Below are positions 35,301 through 45,244 of a stretch of 64,000 bases of DNA, one piece after another. The DNA comes from Kitagawia praeruptora (lineage: Eukaryota; Streptophyta; Magnoliopsida; Apiales; Apiaceae), in NCBI GenBank assembly GCA_037693485.1, contig CM075348.1, forward strand, positions 8,042,501 to 8,106,500. Reading direction: 5' to 3'. The notes under the pieces were generated by a model. The model ran no database searches and was not told the origin of the DNA. It saw only the letters and a program-made list of their open reading frames with translations. Each line of letters opens with the position of its first letter. The first letter of the stretch is position 1. The position numbers and the translations under genes were made by a program.

Positions 35301-38300
35301 CGCGTGCCATGCACGCGAGGAGGGGGAGAGTGGACAAGGCGCTGTTGCATGTGCACGTCTCTGTCCCTGTTTATATAAAAATAAAAGAATGTGCCTCACT
35401 TAGTCACTTGTTTTGAGTCCCGTACTTATTGCTACTTGAAAAGAGAATTGGTCTCGAATTTGAAGGAGCCAAATATATTTATCCCTGTAACACAATATAT
35501 AAACGGGAATTAGGTTATTATTTGGGGGGATCGAAAATATTATAATATACACATAACTTTGTAAACACTTTCTTCTGGAGATTTTTGGGAGAATATTTAT
35601 TTTCTTTGAAGATCAAGATTAAAGGTTTTTCTTCTATTCTTATAATTATGTGTTCAATTATTAATTCTTGTTTTATTAATTCAATCATGAGTGAGTAGAT
35701 AATTAATCTAGGGTTAAGTAGAACCCTAGTTATGATTGATGTGTGAATTTCCCAATTCCCCCAATTTGATTGTTTAATTGCTCTTGCTTATTGAGTTGTT
35801 TAAATTAGCAATTACAAATCAGACGTGATTATGTGTATTGTTTGAACCAATATCTAATTATCAACGAGAGTTGGATTAGATGGTTGTGATTTATCCAGTA
35901 AGAACATGAAATTCTCCATGAGAATAGGTAGAATGGATTGTTAGGAATTTAGGGTGCTGTAATTAATGTCTCTAAATTACATGATACCATGAGAATAGGC
36001 TTGATTGTATTTTAAGAGAAGCCATTAATACTCGAGAGAGGTTATTGGTATTTATAGGGCGCATCTTTCCTGTTGAGCAGCGTACGATTAATTGGGGCGG
36101 GGATTCACAATTGCATCAATTCATGCTAGTGGGGACACTTAATTCTGGATGTTTTTAATATTTGATTTAATATAAATACAATTCGCTTTAGCATAAGTTT
36201 AGTTTAATAAATTCTCAATATTTATTGTGTTACTTGCTTAGCCGAATTAAATCAAAAACAACTAGTGATTGATTGTTAGAAGGATTGGTTAGATATTTAT
36301 TATTTGATAGGCACGCGACAGCCTTGTCAAATTTTTGGCGCCGCTGCCGGGGACGAAGCAGTGTTAGATTAGTTAATTTTGAATTAATTTAGCTAAGTAT
36401 TTTAGTTGAGTTGCTTCGGCTATTATTCCCTTGTTAATTGATCATCGTTTCTAGTTCTCTTGTTGCATGCACACTCGAAGTTCAGGTACTGAAAACTTAA
36501 TTGAAATTGATCCTGAAATTGAAGCTACAGCAAGAAGGCAAGCAGGCAAGCGAAGGAAAAACAAGGATAAGGAAATTATGACTGATACAACAGCTAAAGC
36601 TCTCAGGGAGCATGGTATGCCAGATGCTACAGGTGTACTCTCCAGTATTGTCAGACCAGCAGTCACAGCTACACACTTTGAGCTCAAGCCTCAGTTCATC
36701 CAATTCATCTCCAATGATTCTTTCGCAGGATTGTCCACTGAAAATCCTGTTGATCATCTTGAGAGTTTTCTTGAAAAGTGTGATACAATAAAGCTGACCA
36801 ATGTTAGTTATGATGCTATAAAGCTGCGCTTATTTCCATTCTCTCTTCGAGATACAGCAAAAGATTGGTTGAAAGATGAAGGACCAAACACGTTCACTAC
36901 TTGGGATAGTCTTGCGAAGGCTTTTCTACTTAAATTCTTCAGTCAGAAGAAGACCTCTAAGCTCCGGAATGAGATCTCTAATTTCCGTCAAGATGATGAC
37001 GAGTCACTTCATGATGCTTGGAGAAAATTTAAGCGACTTCAGAGACAATGCCCTCACCATGGAATTCCTGACTGGTTGTTGATCCAAACATTCTATAATG
37101 GGTTGACACAAGAGTTCCGAAACTTTGTTGATGCTTCTTCTGGTGGTTCTATTATGAAGAAGAGTACTGAGGATGCGAAAGTTTTGTTAGACGAGATAGC
37201 GTCTAATGATAATTATCCATACAGTGATCGAAATCATCCTAAGAAAGGTGGTAAGTATGATGTTGATGCTCTAACCATGTTGAATACTACTATGCAGGCT
37301 ATGGTCAAAAAGATTGAGCAATTGGATGCCAGAAGCACTTCATCTACTGTTGCTTCATGTGAGATATGTGGTGTTGTTGGACACACCAAACTTGCTTGTC
37401 AATACAATCCTTCTGGAATGGCAGTTGAGCAAGCTAATGCTCTTTACAATCAGAATCAGAGGCCGCAGTATAATCCTTACTCCAACACGTACAATCCAGG
37501 TTGGAGAGATCATCCAAATTTCTCCTACAGGAACAATCAAGGTCAAGCTCAATCTTCACAAAATAATTTTTCTCAGCCTCCTGGTTTTCAGCAAGCTCAG
37601 CCGCAGAAATCCAACTTGGAAAGTCTTATGGAAGGATTTATCTCTACTCAATCGAAGAAGAATGAGCACTTCGATTCAAGCATCAATGAGATAAAGGCTC
37701 ACAACAAAATGATGGAGAACACGATCACTCAAATTTCTCAACAGTTGAGCCAACTTAATAAATCTTCAGGCCAACTTCCTGGCCAAACTGAGCAACCGTC
37801 AAGGGGCCATATAAATGCTGTAACTTTGAGAAGTGGTAAAGAATTGAAGGAGCCGGAATTGAAAGTGAGCAAAAATGTTGTGAATGCTAAGGAAGGTGAA
37901 GAGGAGATTGCAATTGAGAAACTGGTAGACTCAGAGGTCGTGGAAAAAGAAAAGAAAGAATCAGAAACTGTTCCTCTCAAACCATATGTGCCGCCTGTTC
38001 CTTTTCCACAAAGGTTGGCACAAGCGAAGCTAGAGAAGAAGTATGGTAAGTTCCTTGAAATTTTGCAGAAGCTACATATCAATATCCCATTCATGGATGC
38101 TATTACTGAGATGCCATCTTATGCAAAATTCCTTAAAGATATTTTGTCAAGGAAAAGAAAAATTGAAGAAAGCTCTACCATCTCATTAACGGTAGAGTGC
38201 AGTGCCATCTTGCAAAATGATCTTCCGAAGAAGTTAGCGGATCCAGGTAGCTACTCTATTCCTGTTCAGCTTGGGGATGTCGAAATTAAAAGAGCTTTGT

Positions 38301-41300
38301 GTGATATTGGAGCAAGTGTCAGTTTGATGCCTTTGTCGATTTGTGAACAGCTTCAGATGGGTGAACTAAAACCCACACATATCTCTCTACAACTGGCAGA
38401 CAGAAGTGTTAAATTTCCACTTGGAATTCTTGAAGATGTGCCCCTTAAGGTAGGAAAGTTTTATATTCCATGTGATTTTGTTGTCATGGAAATGGAAGAA
38501 GATGCAAATATTCCTATCATTCTTGGGAGGCCTTTCTTAGCAACAGCTGGAGCTATCATTGACATGAAAAATGGAAGAATTTCTTTTGTGGTAGGCGAAG
38601 AGAAGGTGGAATTCAAGCTGCAAAGTACAATGGGACATCCTTCTACGGATGAGTTTGTGAATAGGGTGGATGCACTAGAGGAAGTGATCGACATGAAAGC
38701 CAAAATTCTTTTATCTGAGGATCCACTTCAAGCTGTTCTTGATGGTAATGTGGATGAAGAAAATGAAGAGTGTCAGGGTTACGAGAAGCTTTTGGATGCA
38801 GCACCTACATATAAGCATGAACATTCTAATGTGCTTCAGCATGAGGAAGTTAAGGAGAGTTCCACGCCTCCTAAGGTAGAACTGAAACCATTACTTGCAT
38901 CTTTGAAATATGTGTTTATGGGCCCTAATGAATCATATCCTATTATTGTTAATTCTGAGCTTGATGACATTCAAATTGAGCAGTTGCTCACGGTCTTGAG
39001 AAAATATAAAAATGTTATTGGGTATTCCATTGATGATATCAAGGGCATTAATCCATCATTCTGCATGCATAAGATTATTTTGGAAGATGAGCAAGCTTCT
39101 TCTATTGAGCCTCAACGGAGACTCAATCCTAATATGATGGAGGTGGTCAAAAAGGAGGTTTTAAAACTTCTTGATGCAGGTATAATTTATCCTATCTCTG
39201 ACAGCAAGTGGGTTAGTCCTGTGCATGTTGTTCCAAAGAAAGGAGGAATGACTGTGGTGAAGAATGATAAGGGTGAGTTGATTTCTACTAGAACTGTGAC
39301 AGGGTGGCGAATGTGCATTGATTATCGGAAATTGAATAAGGCCACAAGGAAATATCATTTTCCTCTCCCTTTTATTGATCAAATGCTTGAAAGGTTGGCG
39401 AAACATTCTTACTTCTGCTTCTTAGATGGATATTCAGGCTTCTTTCAGATTCCTATCCATCCGAATGATCAAGAAAAGACGACTTTCACATGTCCTTATG
39501 GTACATTTGCATACCGCAGAATGCCGTTTGGTCTATGTTGTGCTCCTCCCACTTTTCAGAGATGTATGATGGCAATTTTCTCAGATTTCATTGAAGACAT
39601 TATGGAGGTTTTTATGGATGACTTCTCAGTTGGTGGAACTTCTTTTGATGCATGTTTACATAACTTGGAGAAGGTGCTTCATAGATGTCAAGAAGTTAAT
39701 TTAATTCTCAATTGGGAAAAATGTCACTTTATGGTACAAGAGGGAGTTGTTCTGGGTCATGTTGTTTCGAAGAGAGGCATTGAAGTTGATAAAGCCAAGG
39801 TCGAGGTTGTTGAGCGCTTACCACACCCAACTTCAGTCAAGGGGATAAGAAGTTTTCTAGGTCATGCTGGATTCTATCGCCGCTTCATCAAAGATTTTTC
39901 GAAGATTGCTCGACCTCTTACTGAGCTCTTGGGTAAGGAGGTACCTTTTGTGTTCACTGATGCTTGTGTTGAGGCTTTTGAAATGTTAAAGAAAGCTCTT
40001 GTTTCTGCTCCAATTATACAACCACCGGACTGGAATTTACCATTTGAGATCATGTGTGATGCTAGTGATCAAGCTTTTGGTGCAGTCCTAGGCCAAAGGA
40101 AAGATGGAAAGCTGCATGCTATTTACTATACAAGCAAGACCTTGGATGGGGCTCAGATTAATTATGCAACAACGGAGAAAGAATTGCTAGCAGTGGTGTA
40201 TTCTATGGAAAAATTTCGATCCTATCTCGTTGGTTCGAAAGTTATTGTTCACACTGATCATGCAGCTTTGAGATACTTGATGAGTAAGAAGGATGCTAAA
40301 CCTCGTCTGATTCGTTGGATTTTGCTTCTCCAAGAATTTGACTTAGAGATTAAAGATAAGAAAGGGGCTGAGAACGTGGTTGCTGATCATCTTTCACGCC
40401 TTACTCTTGATGAGGATGATGGTAAATCTACTCCAATTGATGATTCTTTTCCTGACGATCATCTACTTTCTCTTGCAAGTCTAGAAGTTCCTTGGTATGC
40501 TGACATAGCTAATTTCTTAGCTAGTGGGACTGTTCCTCATGGTTACTCGTCGCAGCAAAAGAAGAAATTTTTCTATGATGTGAGGAAGCACTTTTGGGAT
40601 GATCCTTTTCTCTATAAATCTTGTGCAGATGGAGTCATTAGAAGATGTGTTCCGTATAATGAGATTGCTTCTATAATCTCACATTGTCACGATTTGCCAA
40701 GTGGTGGTCATGCAAGTACTACGAAAACTACTGCAAAGATTCTTCAGTACGGTTTTTATTGGCCAACTCTTTTTAAAGATGTCCACCAATATGTTCATTC
40801 TTGTGATCGTTGTCAAAGAACTGGAAATATTTCAAGACGCAATGAGATGCCTCTCAATAGCATTCTTGAAGTGGAGCTTTTTGATGTTTGGGGAGTAGAT
40901 TTCATGGGACCTTTCCCTCCATCTTTTAAGAACAGATATATCTTGGTAGCTGTGGACTACGTCTCAAAATGGGTTGAAGCCATTGCATCACCCACTAATG
41001 ATGCTCGTGTGGTGAGCAAGTTCTTTAAGAAGACGATTTTTCCTAGATTTGGAGTGCCAAGGATTTTGATTAGTGATGGAGGAAAGCATTTTCTCGAAAA
41101 TCGTTTTGAAGCAATGTTGAAGAAATATGGAGTTTATCATAAGGTGGGACTTTCTTATCATCCCCAAACCAGTGGTCAGGTGGAGATCTCTAACCGTGAA
41201 ATAAAGAATATCTTGGAAAAGACAGTCGCAAAATCAAGGAAGGATTGGTCTATGAAGCTTGATGATGCACTTTGGGCTTATAGAACTGCGTTTAAGACAC

Positions 41301-44300
41301 CTATTGGGACAACTCCGTATAGATTGGTTTATGGAAAAGCATGCCATCTTCCCGTTGAGTTAGAGCATCGTGCATTTTGGGCTATCAAAGGTCTGAATTT
41401 TGATATGTTAGCAGCGGGCGAGAAGAGACTTCTACAACTTAATGAGCTAGATGAGCTTCGTTTTGAGGCTTATGAAAGCTCTAAGCTTTACAAGGAGAAA
41501 ACAAAGAAGTGGCATGACAAAGGGCTGTTACGAAGAGAATTCAAGGAAGGGGAGTTAGTTCTTCTGTTTAATTCAAGGTTGAGACTTTTTCCCGGAAAAC
41601 TTCGTTCTAGGTGGTCAGGTCCGTTCAAGGTACGCAAGGTTTTTCCCTATGGTGCAGTTGAATTGATGAATAGCCATGGAGAGTCATTCAAGGTGAATGG
41701 GCAAAGAGTAAAGCACTATAGAGCTGGTGAACCAATTAACGAGGAGGTGGATATTCTGTTGTCTTCTCCTTCTGCTGATTGATTGATGAGTCGGTGTCGG
41801 GCTAATGACGTTAAACAAATGCGCTACTTGGGAGGCAACCCATGGTTTCTGTATACTGTGGAGGACTGGTGCACTTCATGCTTCGGCATAGGGGAGTATT
41901 TCTTTCCTTCTTGTTATTAGTTGATATTCTTAGTATTGTGCCATTGAGGACATTGCCACATTTAAGTGTGGGGATGTGCTTGTAGTAGCATATTAGTAGT
42001 TAAAAAAAAATAAATGAAAAATGAAAAATACCAAAAATAATTCTAGCCATGCAATTTGATTAGTTGTTGTATTTTGCTAAATACACCCATGCATGCGTAG
42101 GAATCTTGTGTTTATGGATGCTTTTGTTTGAGAAGTGATATGTGATGTTCTTGTGCACACACTTACACTAGCAAGTAGAAACTAGTAGACTTTTTGAATG
42201 TGCTAAGTGATTAGAATGACATGAATATGTGCAAGGTAATTTGGTCTATATGCTTTGGGTACAAGTAGGTGCGTTAGAAAAGATTGATTTGGGATTGATT
42301 ATGCTTTGTCACACCAAGTGAGATTTTGAGCCTATATGCATATCTTTTGCATGATTTTTCGTTTGCTTGAGTGTCCACTTGTCATTTGCATTGCTAGCAC
42401 TTGCTTGAAGTCTTTCTTAAGATGCATGACATTAATTGATGATAACATGATAAAGGCAATTAGGTATAACCTCATATTTCCCATATTTCCAAACAATTAT
42501 ACATGATCCATTAGTTAACCCTTTGAGCCTAATATTATTCTTTCGGTGACACACCAAGTTACTTGCCATTATCCTTTTTATTCTATTGGCCTTGCATTAA
42601 ATTTGAACCCAATTGTCAAAGGCTAGTATTGTTCGTAAGGGAGTGATAAGGTGTGTATAAAAGGGGGGTTTTTATTGATGATCATAACTTTGGGGGAATA
42701 TTTGGGGTTTGGTTCATAGCTTGTTAGTTGAAGTTTGAAATCATATTTATGGGATCGTTGTTCTTGCTATTATTTTTGCTCTCTTGAAAAAAAAAAAAAA
42801 AAGCAGAAAAATAAATTTGAGAGCATTTTTATCTTTTGTGATCCTACTTTGTTTCGACTAGTCAAGTTGTTTATAAATAAAAGTTCAAGTGTGGGGATCA
42901 AAGTATGGGAGTTGTTTGAATTTTATTGTCAGGTACTAGCTTTTGACTTAACCTTCTTTGGCTTTCTTGACATACCTTGTCCCTAGCCCCGTTACAACCT
43001 TAACAAAGACCTTTTGATTGTCATTGATGATGTATGTTGCGTTAAAGGTTAGATTGATAACAAGGACGAAGCATGTTTATGATATTGTTGGAATTGAGTG
43101 AAACACTTACCAATTGTTTTGAGTGAATATTCTTTGTGAGTGAAGGGTGAGTTTTTGCTTTTGGCATAGGAGATCCCAGATTTTGTCTCAAAGATGTGCT
43201 CTTGTGTGCTTAGCATGTTTACCAACCTATTCTTACATTTGACATGAATTTCTATGATCTTATTGCATCTTCTTTGAGTAGACTACGTGGATACTTGCAC
43301 TTTAGACACCAAGGCATTGCATTTTCATTTTGATTCTTAAGCTGATGTGGCATGAGAGGACTTGTGTGTGTGGTGTTGTGTTGGCATTAATCTTTTGCAT
43401 GGTTGGATGAATTTTGTGGGTATATTCACTATAAACCCTCACGAGACCTTACTCGTCCACTAGGGCTACCTAGGGGTTTAAAGGACTTGTTGCATATGTT
43501 AAATGCAACCGTGATCACCTACGGAAGTGGTACTAATTAGTTAGTGTAATTTTTATTTTAGTTTGCACGAGGACGCGCAAAGTGCTAAGTGTGGGGATAT
43601 TTGATAGAGTGTATTTTATATATATTTTATAGGATTTTATTCCCGCATTTACTGTGCTTTTGTGAATAATCGTGTCGATTTAATTAGTTTTATTTGAGTT
43701 TGTTGCAGGAAATAAATAAATGCCAAGTTGGAAGGGATTTGACATTATTTGATGATTTTACGGTGTTTTTAATTCGAAGGAATGATTTTATGAATTTATG
43801 AGGAGAAAGGATGAAATTTCGGTTCGTTTCTAAGCAATTTTTGAACAGAAAATATATGTTTGCCGTGCAAAAAGAGGGCTGACCGTGCGAATAGAACGAA
43901 ATAAGCAGGAATAAATTAGTGGCCGTGCCAAAATCATGATGGCCGTGTTTAATTTTCTGTGATAAAAGGCATTTTCTGTGATAAAGACCTCGTACATGTA
44001 CGTCAAGAATTACATGTGTCTCCAACTGCTTCCAAACCCACGCGCCCGAACCGTTGTCTGCCACTCACGCGCGGCTGTTGTGTGTTATCATCTGGCGCGT
44101 GCCATGCACGCGAGGAGGGGGAGAGTGGACAAGGCGCTGTTGCATGTGCACGTCTCTGTCCCTGTTTATATAAAAATAAAAGAATGTGCCTCACTTAGTC
44201 ACTTGTTTTGAGTCCCGTACTTATTGCTACTTGAAAAGAGAATTGGTCTCGAATTTGAAGGAGCCAAATATATTTATCCCTGTAACACGATATATAAACG

Positions 44301-45244
44301 GGAATTAGGTTATTATTTGGGGGGATCGAAAATATTATAATATACACATAACTTTGTAAACACTTTCTTCTGGAGATTTTTGGGAGAATATTTATTTTCT
44401 TTGAAGATCAAGATTAAAGGTTTTTCTTCTATTCTTATAATTATGTGTTCAATTATTAATTCTTGTTTTATTAATTCAATCATGAGTGAGTAGATAATTA
44501 ATCTAGGGTTAAGTAGAACCCTAGTTATGATTGATGTGTGAATTTCCCAATTCCCCCAATTTGATTGTTTAATTGCTCTTGCTTATTGAGTTGTTTAAAT
44601 TAGCAATTACAAATCAGACGTGATTATGTGTATTGTTTGAACCAATATCTAATTATCAACGAGAGTTGGATTAGATGGTTGTGATTTATCCAGTAAGAAC
44701 ATGAAATTCTCCATGAGAATAGGTAGAATGGATTGTTAGGAATTTAGGGTGCTGTAATTAATGTCTCTAAATTACATGATACCATGAGAATAGGCTTGAT
44801 TGTATTTTAAGAGAAGCCATTAATACTCGAGAGAGGTTATTGGTATTTATAGGGCGCATCTTTCCTGTTGAGCAGCGTACGATTAATTGGGGCGGGGATT
44901 CACAATTGCATCAATTCATGCTAGTGGGGACACTTAATTCTGGATGTTTTTAATATTTGATTTAATATAAATACAATTCGCTTTAGCATAAGTTTAGTTT
45001 AATAAATTCTCAATATTTATTGTGTTACTTGCTTAGCCGAATTAAATCAAAAACAACTAGTGATTGATACGTTTGTCTCTGTGGGATCGACTCTGACTTA
45101 CCCGACTACATTGTTAGAAGGATTGGTTAGATATTTATTATTTGATAGGCACGCGACAGCCTTGTCAATAATCATGCTGTTTATGATAAAACTATTTCTA
45201 AGTCACATGGACCCAAACTTGTTTGGGTACCAAAGGAGAAGTAA
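32374..45244 (+). CDS. Copia gag, split by the Athila-like insertion
   Basis: Gag starts at ATG 32374 (MSSNTPKTTGTVKVPKFDKE) and stays open for 811 codons to the insertion at 34806. It resumes at 45173 in phase and stops at TAA 45242-45244, 834 aa in all. It contains a UBN2-type gag core (VKVPKFDKENFNLWKIKMML to about residue 240), an acidic stretch, a zinc knuckle CYRCNDLGHFASEC (about residue 353), a predicted coiled coil (about 450-560), a Lys-rich region and a second CQNCFSTNHLTHAC (about 695). It forms the RNA-packaging particle. Unlike pol, it has no premature stop apart from the insertion. The apparent upstream extension to 32191 is LTR sequence. Confidence 0.85.
34807..36329 (+). repeat. 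5' LTR of the Athila-like element
   Basis: 1,523 bp. A TATA-like TTTATATAAAAATAAAAG lies near 35369, a plausible promoter. It lacks a 43-bp segment present in the 3' LTR at 45069-45111. The minus frame at 34895-35269 recurs in the other LTR and has no known motif. Confidence 0.93.
36336..36353 (+). other. Primer-binding site of the Athila-like element
   Basis: TGGCGCCGCTGCCGGGGA lies six bases past the 5' LTR. This is the common site of Athila/Tat elements, usually ascribed to tRNA-Asp. Confidence 0.8.
36467..41782 (+). CDS. Athila-like gag-pol polyprotein, 1,771 aa, intact
   Basis: One uninterrupted frame starts MHTRSSGTENLIEID. In order: gag core (about 70-240, FELKPQFIQFIS, AKDWLKDEGPNTFTTW), zinc knuckle CEICGVVGHTKLAC (about 298), aspartic protease CDIGASVSLMPL (about 611), reverse transcriptase with WRMCIDYRKLN and FMDDFS (about 1049), RNase H (CDASDQAFGAVL, HTDHAALRYL), integrase zinc finger ending CDRCQRT (about 1445), integrase core acidic residues in VDFMGPF, SDGGKHF and QVEISNREIK, and a GPY/F-type SRWSGPFKV near the end. 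These activities copy the RNA and insert the cDNA. All catalytic positions I can check are present, with no stop or frameshift. Protease reads DIGAS where DLGAS or DTGA is commoner. Confidence 0.95.
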   Translation: MHTRSSGTENLIEIDPEIEATARRQAGKRRKNKDKEIMTDTTAKALREHGMPDATGVLSSIVRPAVTATHFELKPQFIQFISNDSFAGLSTENPVDHLESFLEKCDTIKLTNVSYDAIKLRLFPFSLRDTAKDWLKDEGPNTFTTWDSLAKAFLLKFFSQKKTSKLRNEISNFRQDDDESLHDAWRKFKRLQRQCPHHGIPDWLLIQTFYNGLTQEFRNFVDASSGGSIMKKSTEDAKVLLDEIASNDNYPYSDRNHPKKGGKYDVDALTMLNTTMQAMVKKIEQLDARSTSSTVASCEICGVVGHTKLACQYNPSGMAVEQANALYNQNQRPQYNPYSNTYNPGWRDHPNFSYRNNQGQAQSSQNNFSQPPGFQQAQPQKSNLESLMEGFISTQSKKNEHFDSSINEIKAHNKMMENTITQISQQLSQLNKSSGQLPGQTEQPSRGHINAVTLRSGKELKEPELKVSKNVVNAKEGEEEIAIEKLVDSEVVEKEKKESETVPLKPYVPPVPFPQRLAQAKLEKKYGKFLEILQKLHINIPFMDAITEMPSYAKFLKDILSRKRKIEESSTISLTVECSAILQNDLPKKLADPGSYSIPVQLGDVEIKRALCDIGASVSLMPLSICEQLQMGELKPTHISLQLADRSVKFPLGILEDVPLKVGKFYIPCDFVVMEMEEDANIPIILGRPFLATAGAIIDMKNGRISFVVGEEKVEFKLQSTMGHPSTDEFVNRVDALEEVIDMKAKILLSEDPLQAVLDGNVDEENEECQGYEKLLDAAPTYKHEHSNVLQHEEVKESSTPPKVELKPLLASLKYVFMGPNESYPIIVNSELDDIQIEQLLTVLRKYKNVIGYSIDDIKGINPSFCMHKIILEDEQASSIEPQRRLNPNMMEVVKKEVLKLLDAGIIYPISDSKWVSPVHVVPKKGGMTVVKNDKGELISTRTVTGWRMCIDYRKLNKATRKYHFPLPFIDQMLERLAKHSYFCFLDGYSGFFQIPIHPNDQEKTTFTCPYGTFAYRRMPFGLCCAPPTFQRCMMAIFSDFIEDIMEVFMDDFSVGGTSFDACLHNLEKVLHRCQEVNLILNWEKCHFMVQEGVVLGHVVSKRGIEVDKAKVEVVERLPHPTSVKGIRSFLGHAGFYRRFIKDFSKIARPLTELLGKEVPFVFTDACVEAFEMLKKALVSAPIIQPPDWNLPFEIMCDASDQAFGAVLGQRKDGKLHAIYYTSKTLDGAQINYATTEKELLAVVYSMEKFRSYLVGSKVIVHTDHAALRYLMSKKDAKPRLIRWILLLQEFDLEIKDKKGAENVVADHLSRLTLDEDDGKSTPIDDSFPDDHLLSLASLEVPWYADIANFLASGTVPHGYSSQQKKKFFYDVRKHFWDDPFLYKSCADGVIRRCVPYNEIASIISHCHDLPSGGHASTTKTTAKILQYGFYWPTLFKDVHQYVHSCDRCQRTGNISRRNEMPLNSILEVELFDVWGVDFMGPFPPSFKNRYILVAVDYVSKWVEAIASPTNDARVVSKFFKKTIFPRFGVPRILISDGGKHFLENRFEAMLKKYGVYHKVGLSYHPQTSGQVEISNREIKNILEKTVAKSRKDWSMKLDDALWAYRTAFKTPIGTTPYRLVYGKACHLPVELEHRAFWAIKGLNFDMLAAGEKRLLQLNELDELRFEAYESSKLYKEKTKKWHDKGLLRREFKEGELVLLFNSRLRLFPGKLRSRWSGPFKVRKVFPYGAVELMNSHGESFKVNGQRVKHYRAGEPINEEVDILLSSPSAD
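41783..43601 (+). other. Post-pol untranslated region of the Athila-like element
   Basis: There is no env-like or other long ORF. Conserved-looking landmarks are GACGTTAAACAAATGCGCTA followed by CTTGGGAGGCAACCCA (about 41808-41842) and three copies of AAGTGTGGGGAT (near 41963, 42888, 43587). The last copy abuts the 3' LTR as polypurine tract. A run of A lies near 42787-42803. Confidence 0.7.
43587..43601 (+). other. Polypurine tract of the Athila-like element
   Basis: AAGTGTGGGGATATT lies directly before the 3' LTR start at 43602, the expected place for plus-strand priming. Confidence 0.75.
43602..45167 (+). repeat. 3' LTR of the Athila-like element
   Basis: 1,566 bp, identical to the 5' LTR except for three visible substitutions (in the GACCGTGCGAATAGAACG and CACGATATATAAACG stretches) and an extra 43 bp at 45069-45111 containing TCTGTGGGATCGACTCTGAC. 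Confidence 0.93.

Larger units (their letters stand above)
34807..45167 (+). mobile_element. Athila-like Ty3/gypsy retrotransposon, complete and young
   Basis: 10,361 bp. LTRs at 34807-36329 and 43602-45167 begin TGATAGAG and end CTTGTCA, flanked by the perfect 5-bp duplication ATAAT (34802-34806, 45168-45172). Primer site, one open gag-pol and a polypurine tract are all present. The two LTRs differ by three substitutions seen by eye and one 43-bp indel, so insertion is recent and later than that of its copia host. No env-like ORF lies after pol. Lineage placement (gag, primer site, motifs after pol) is from family knowledge. Confidence 0.92.

Noticed and set aside
41783..43601. env-like gene of the Athila element
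   Set aside because: No frame longer than about 80 codons and no signal or membrane segment pair.
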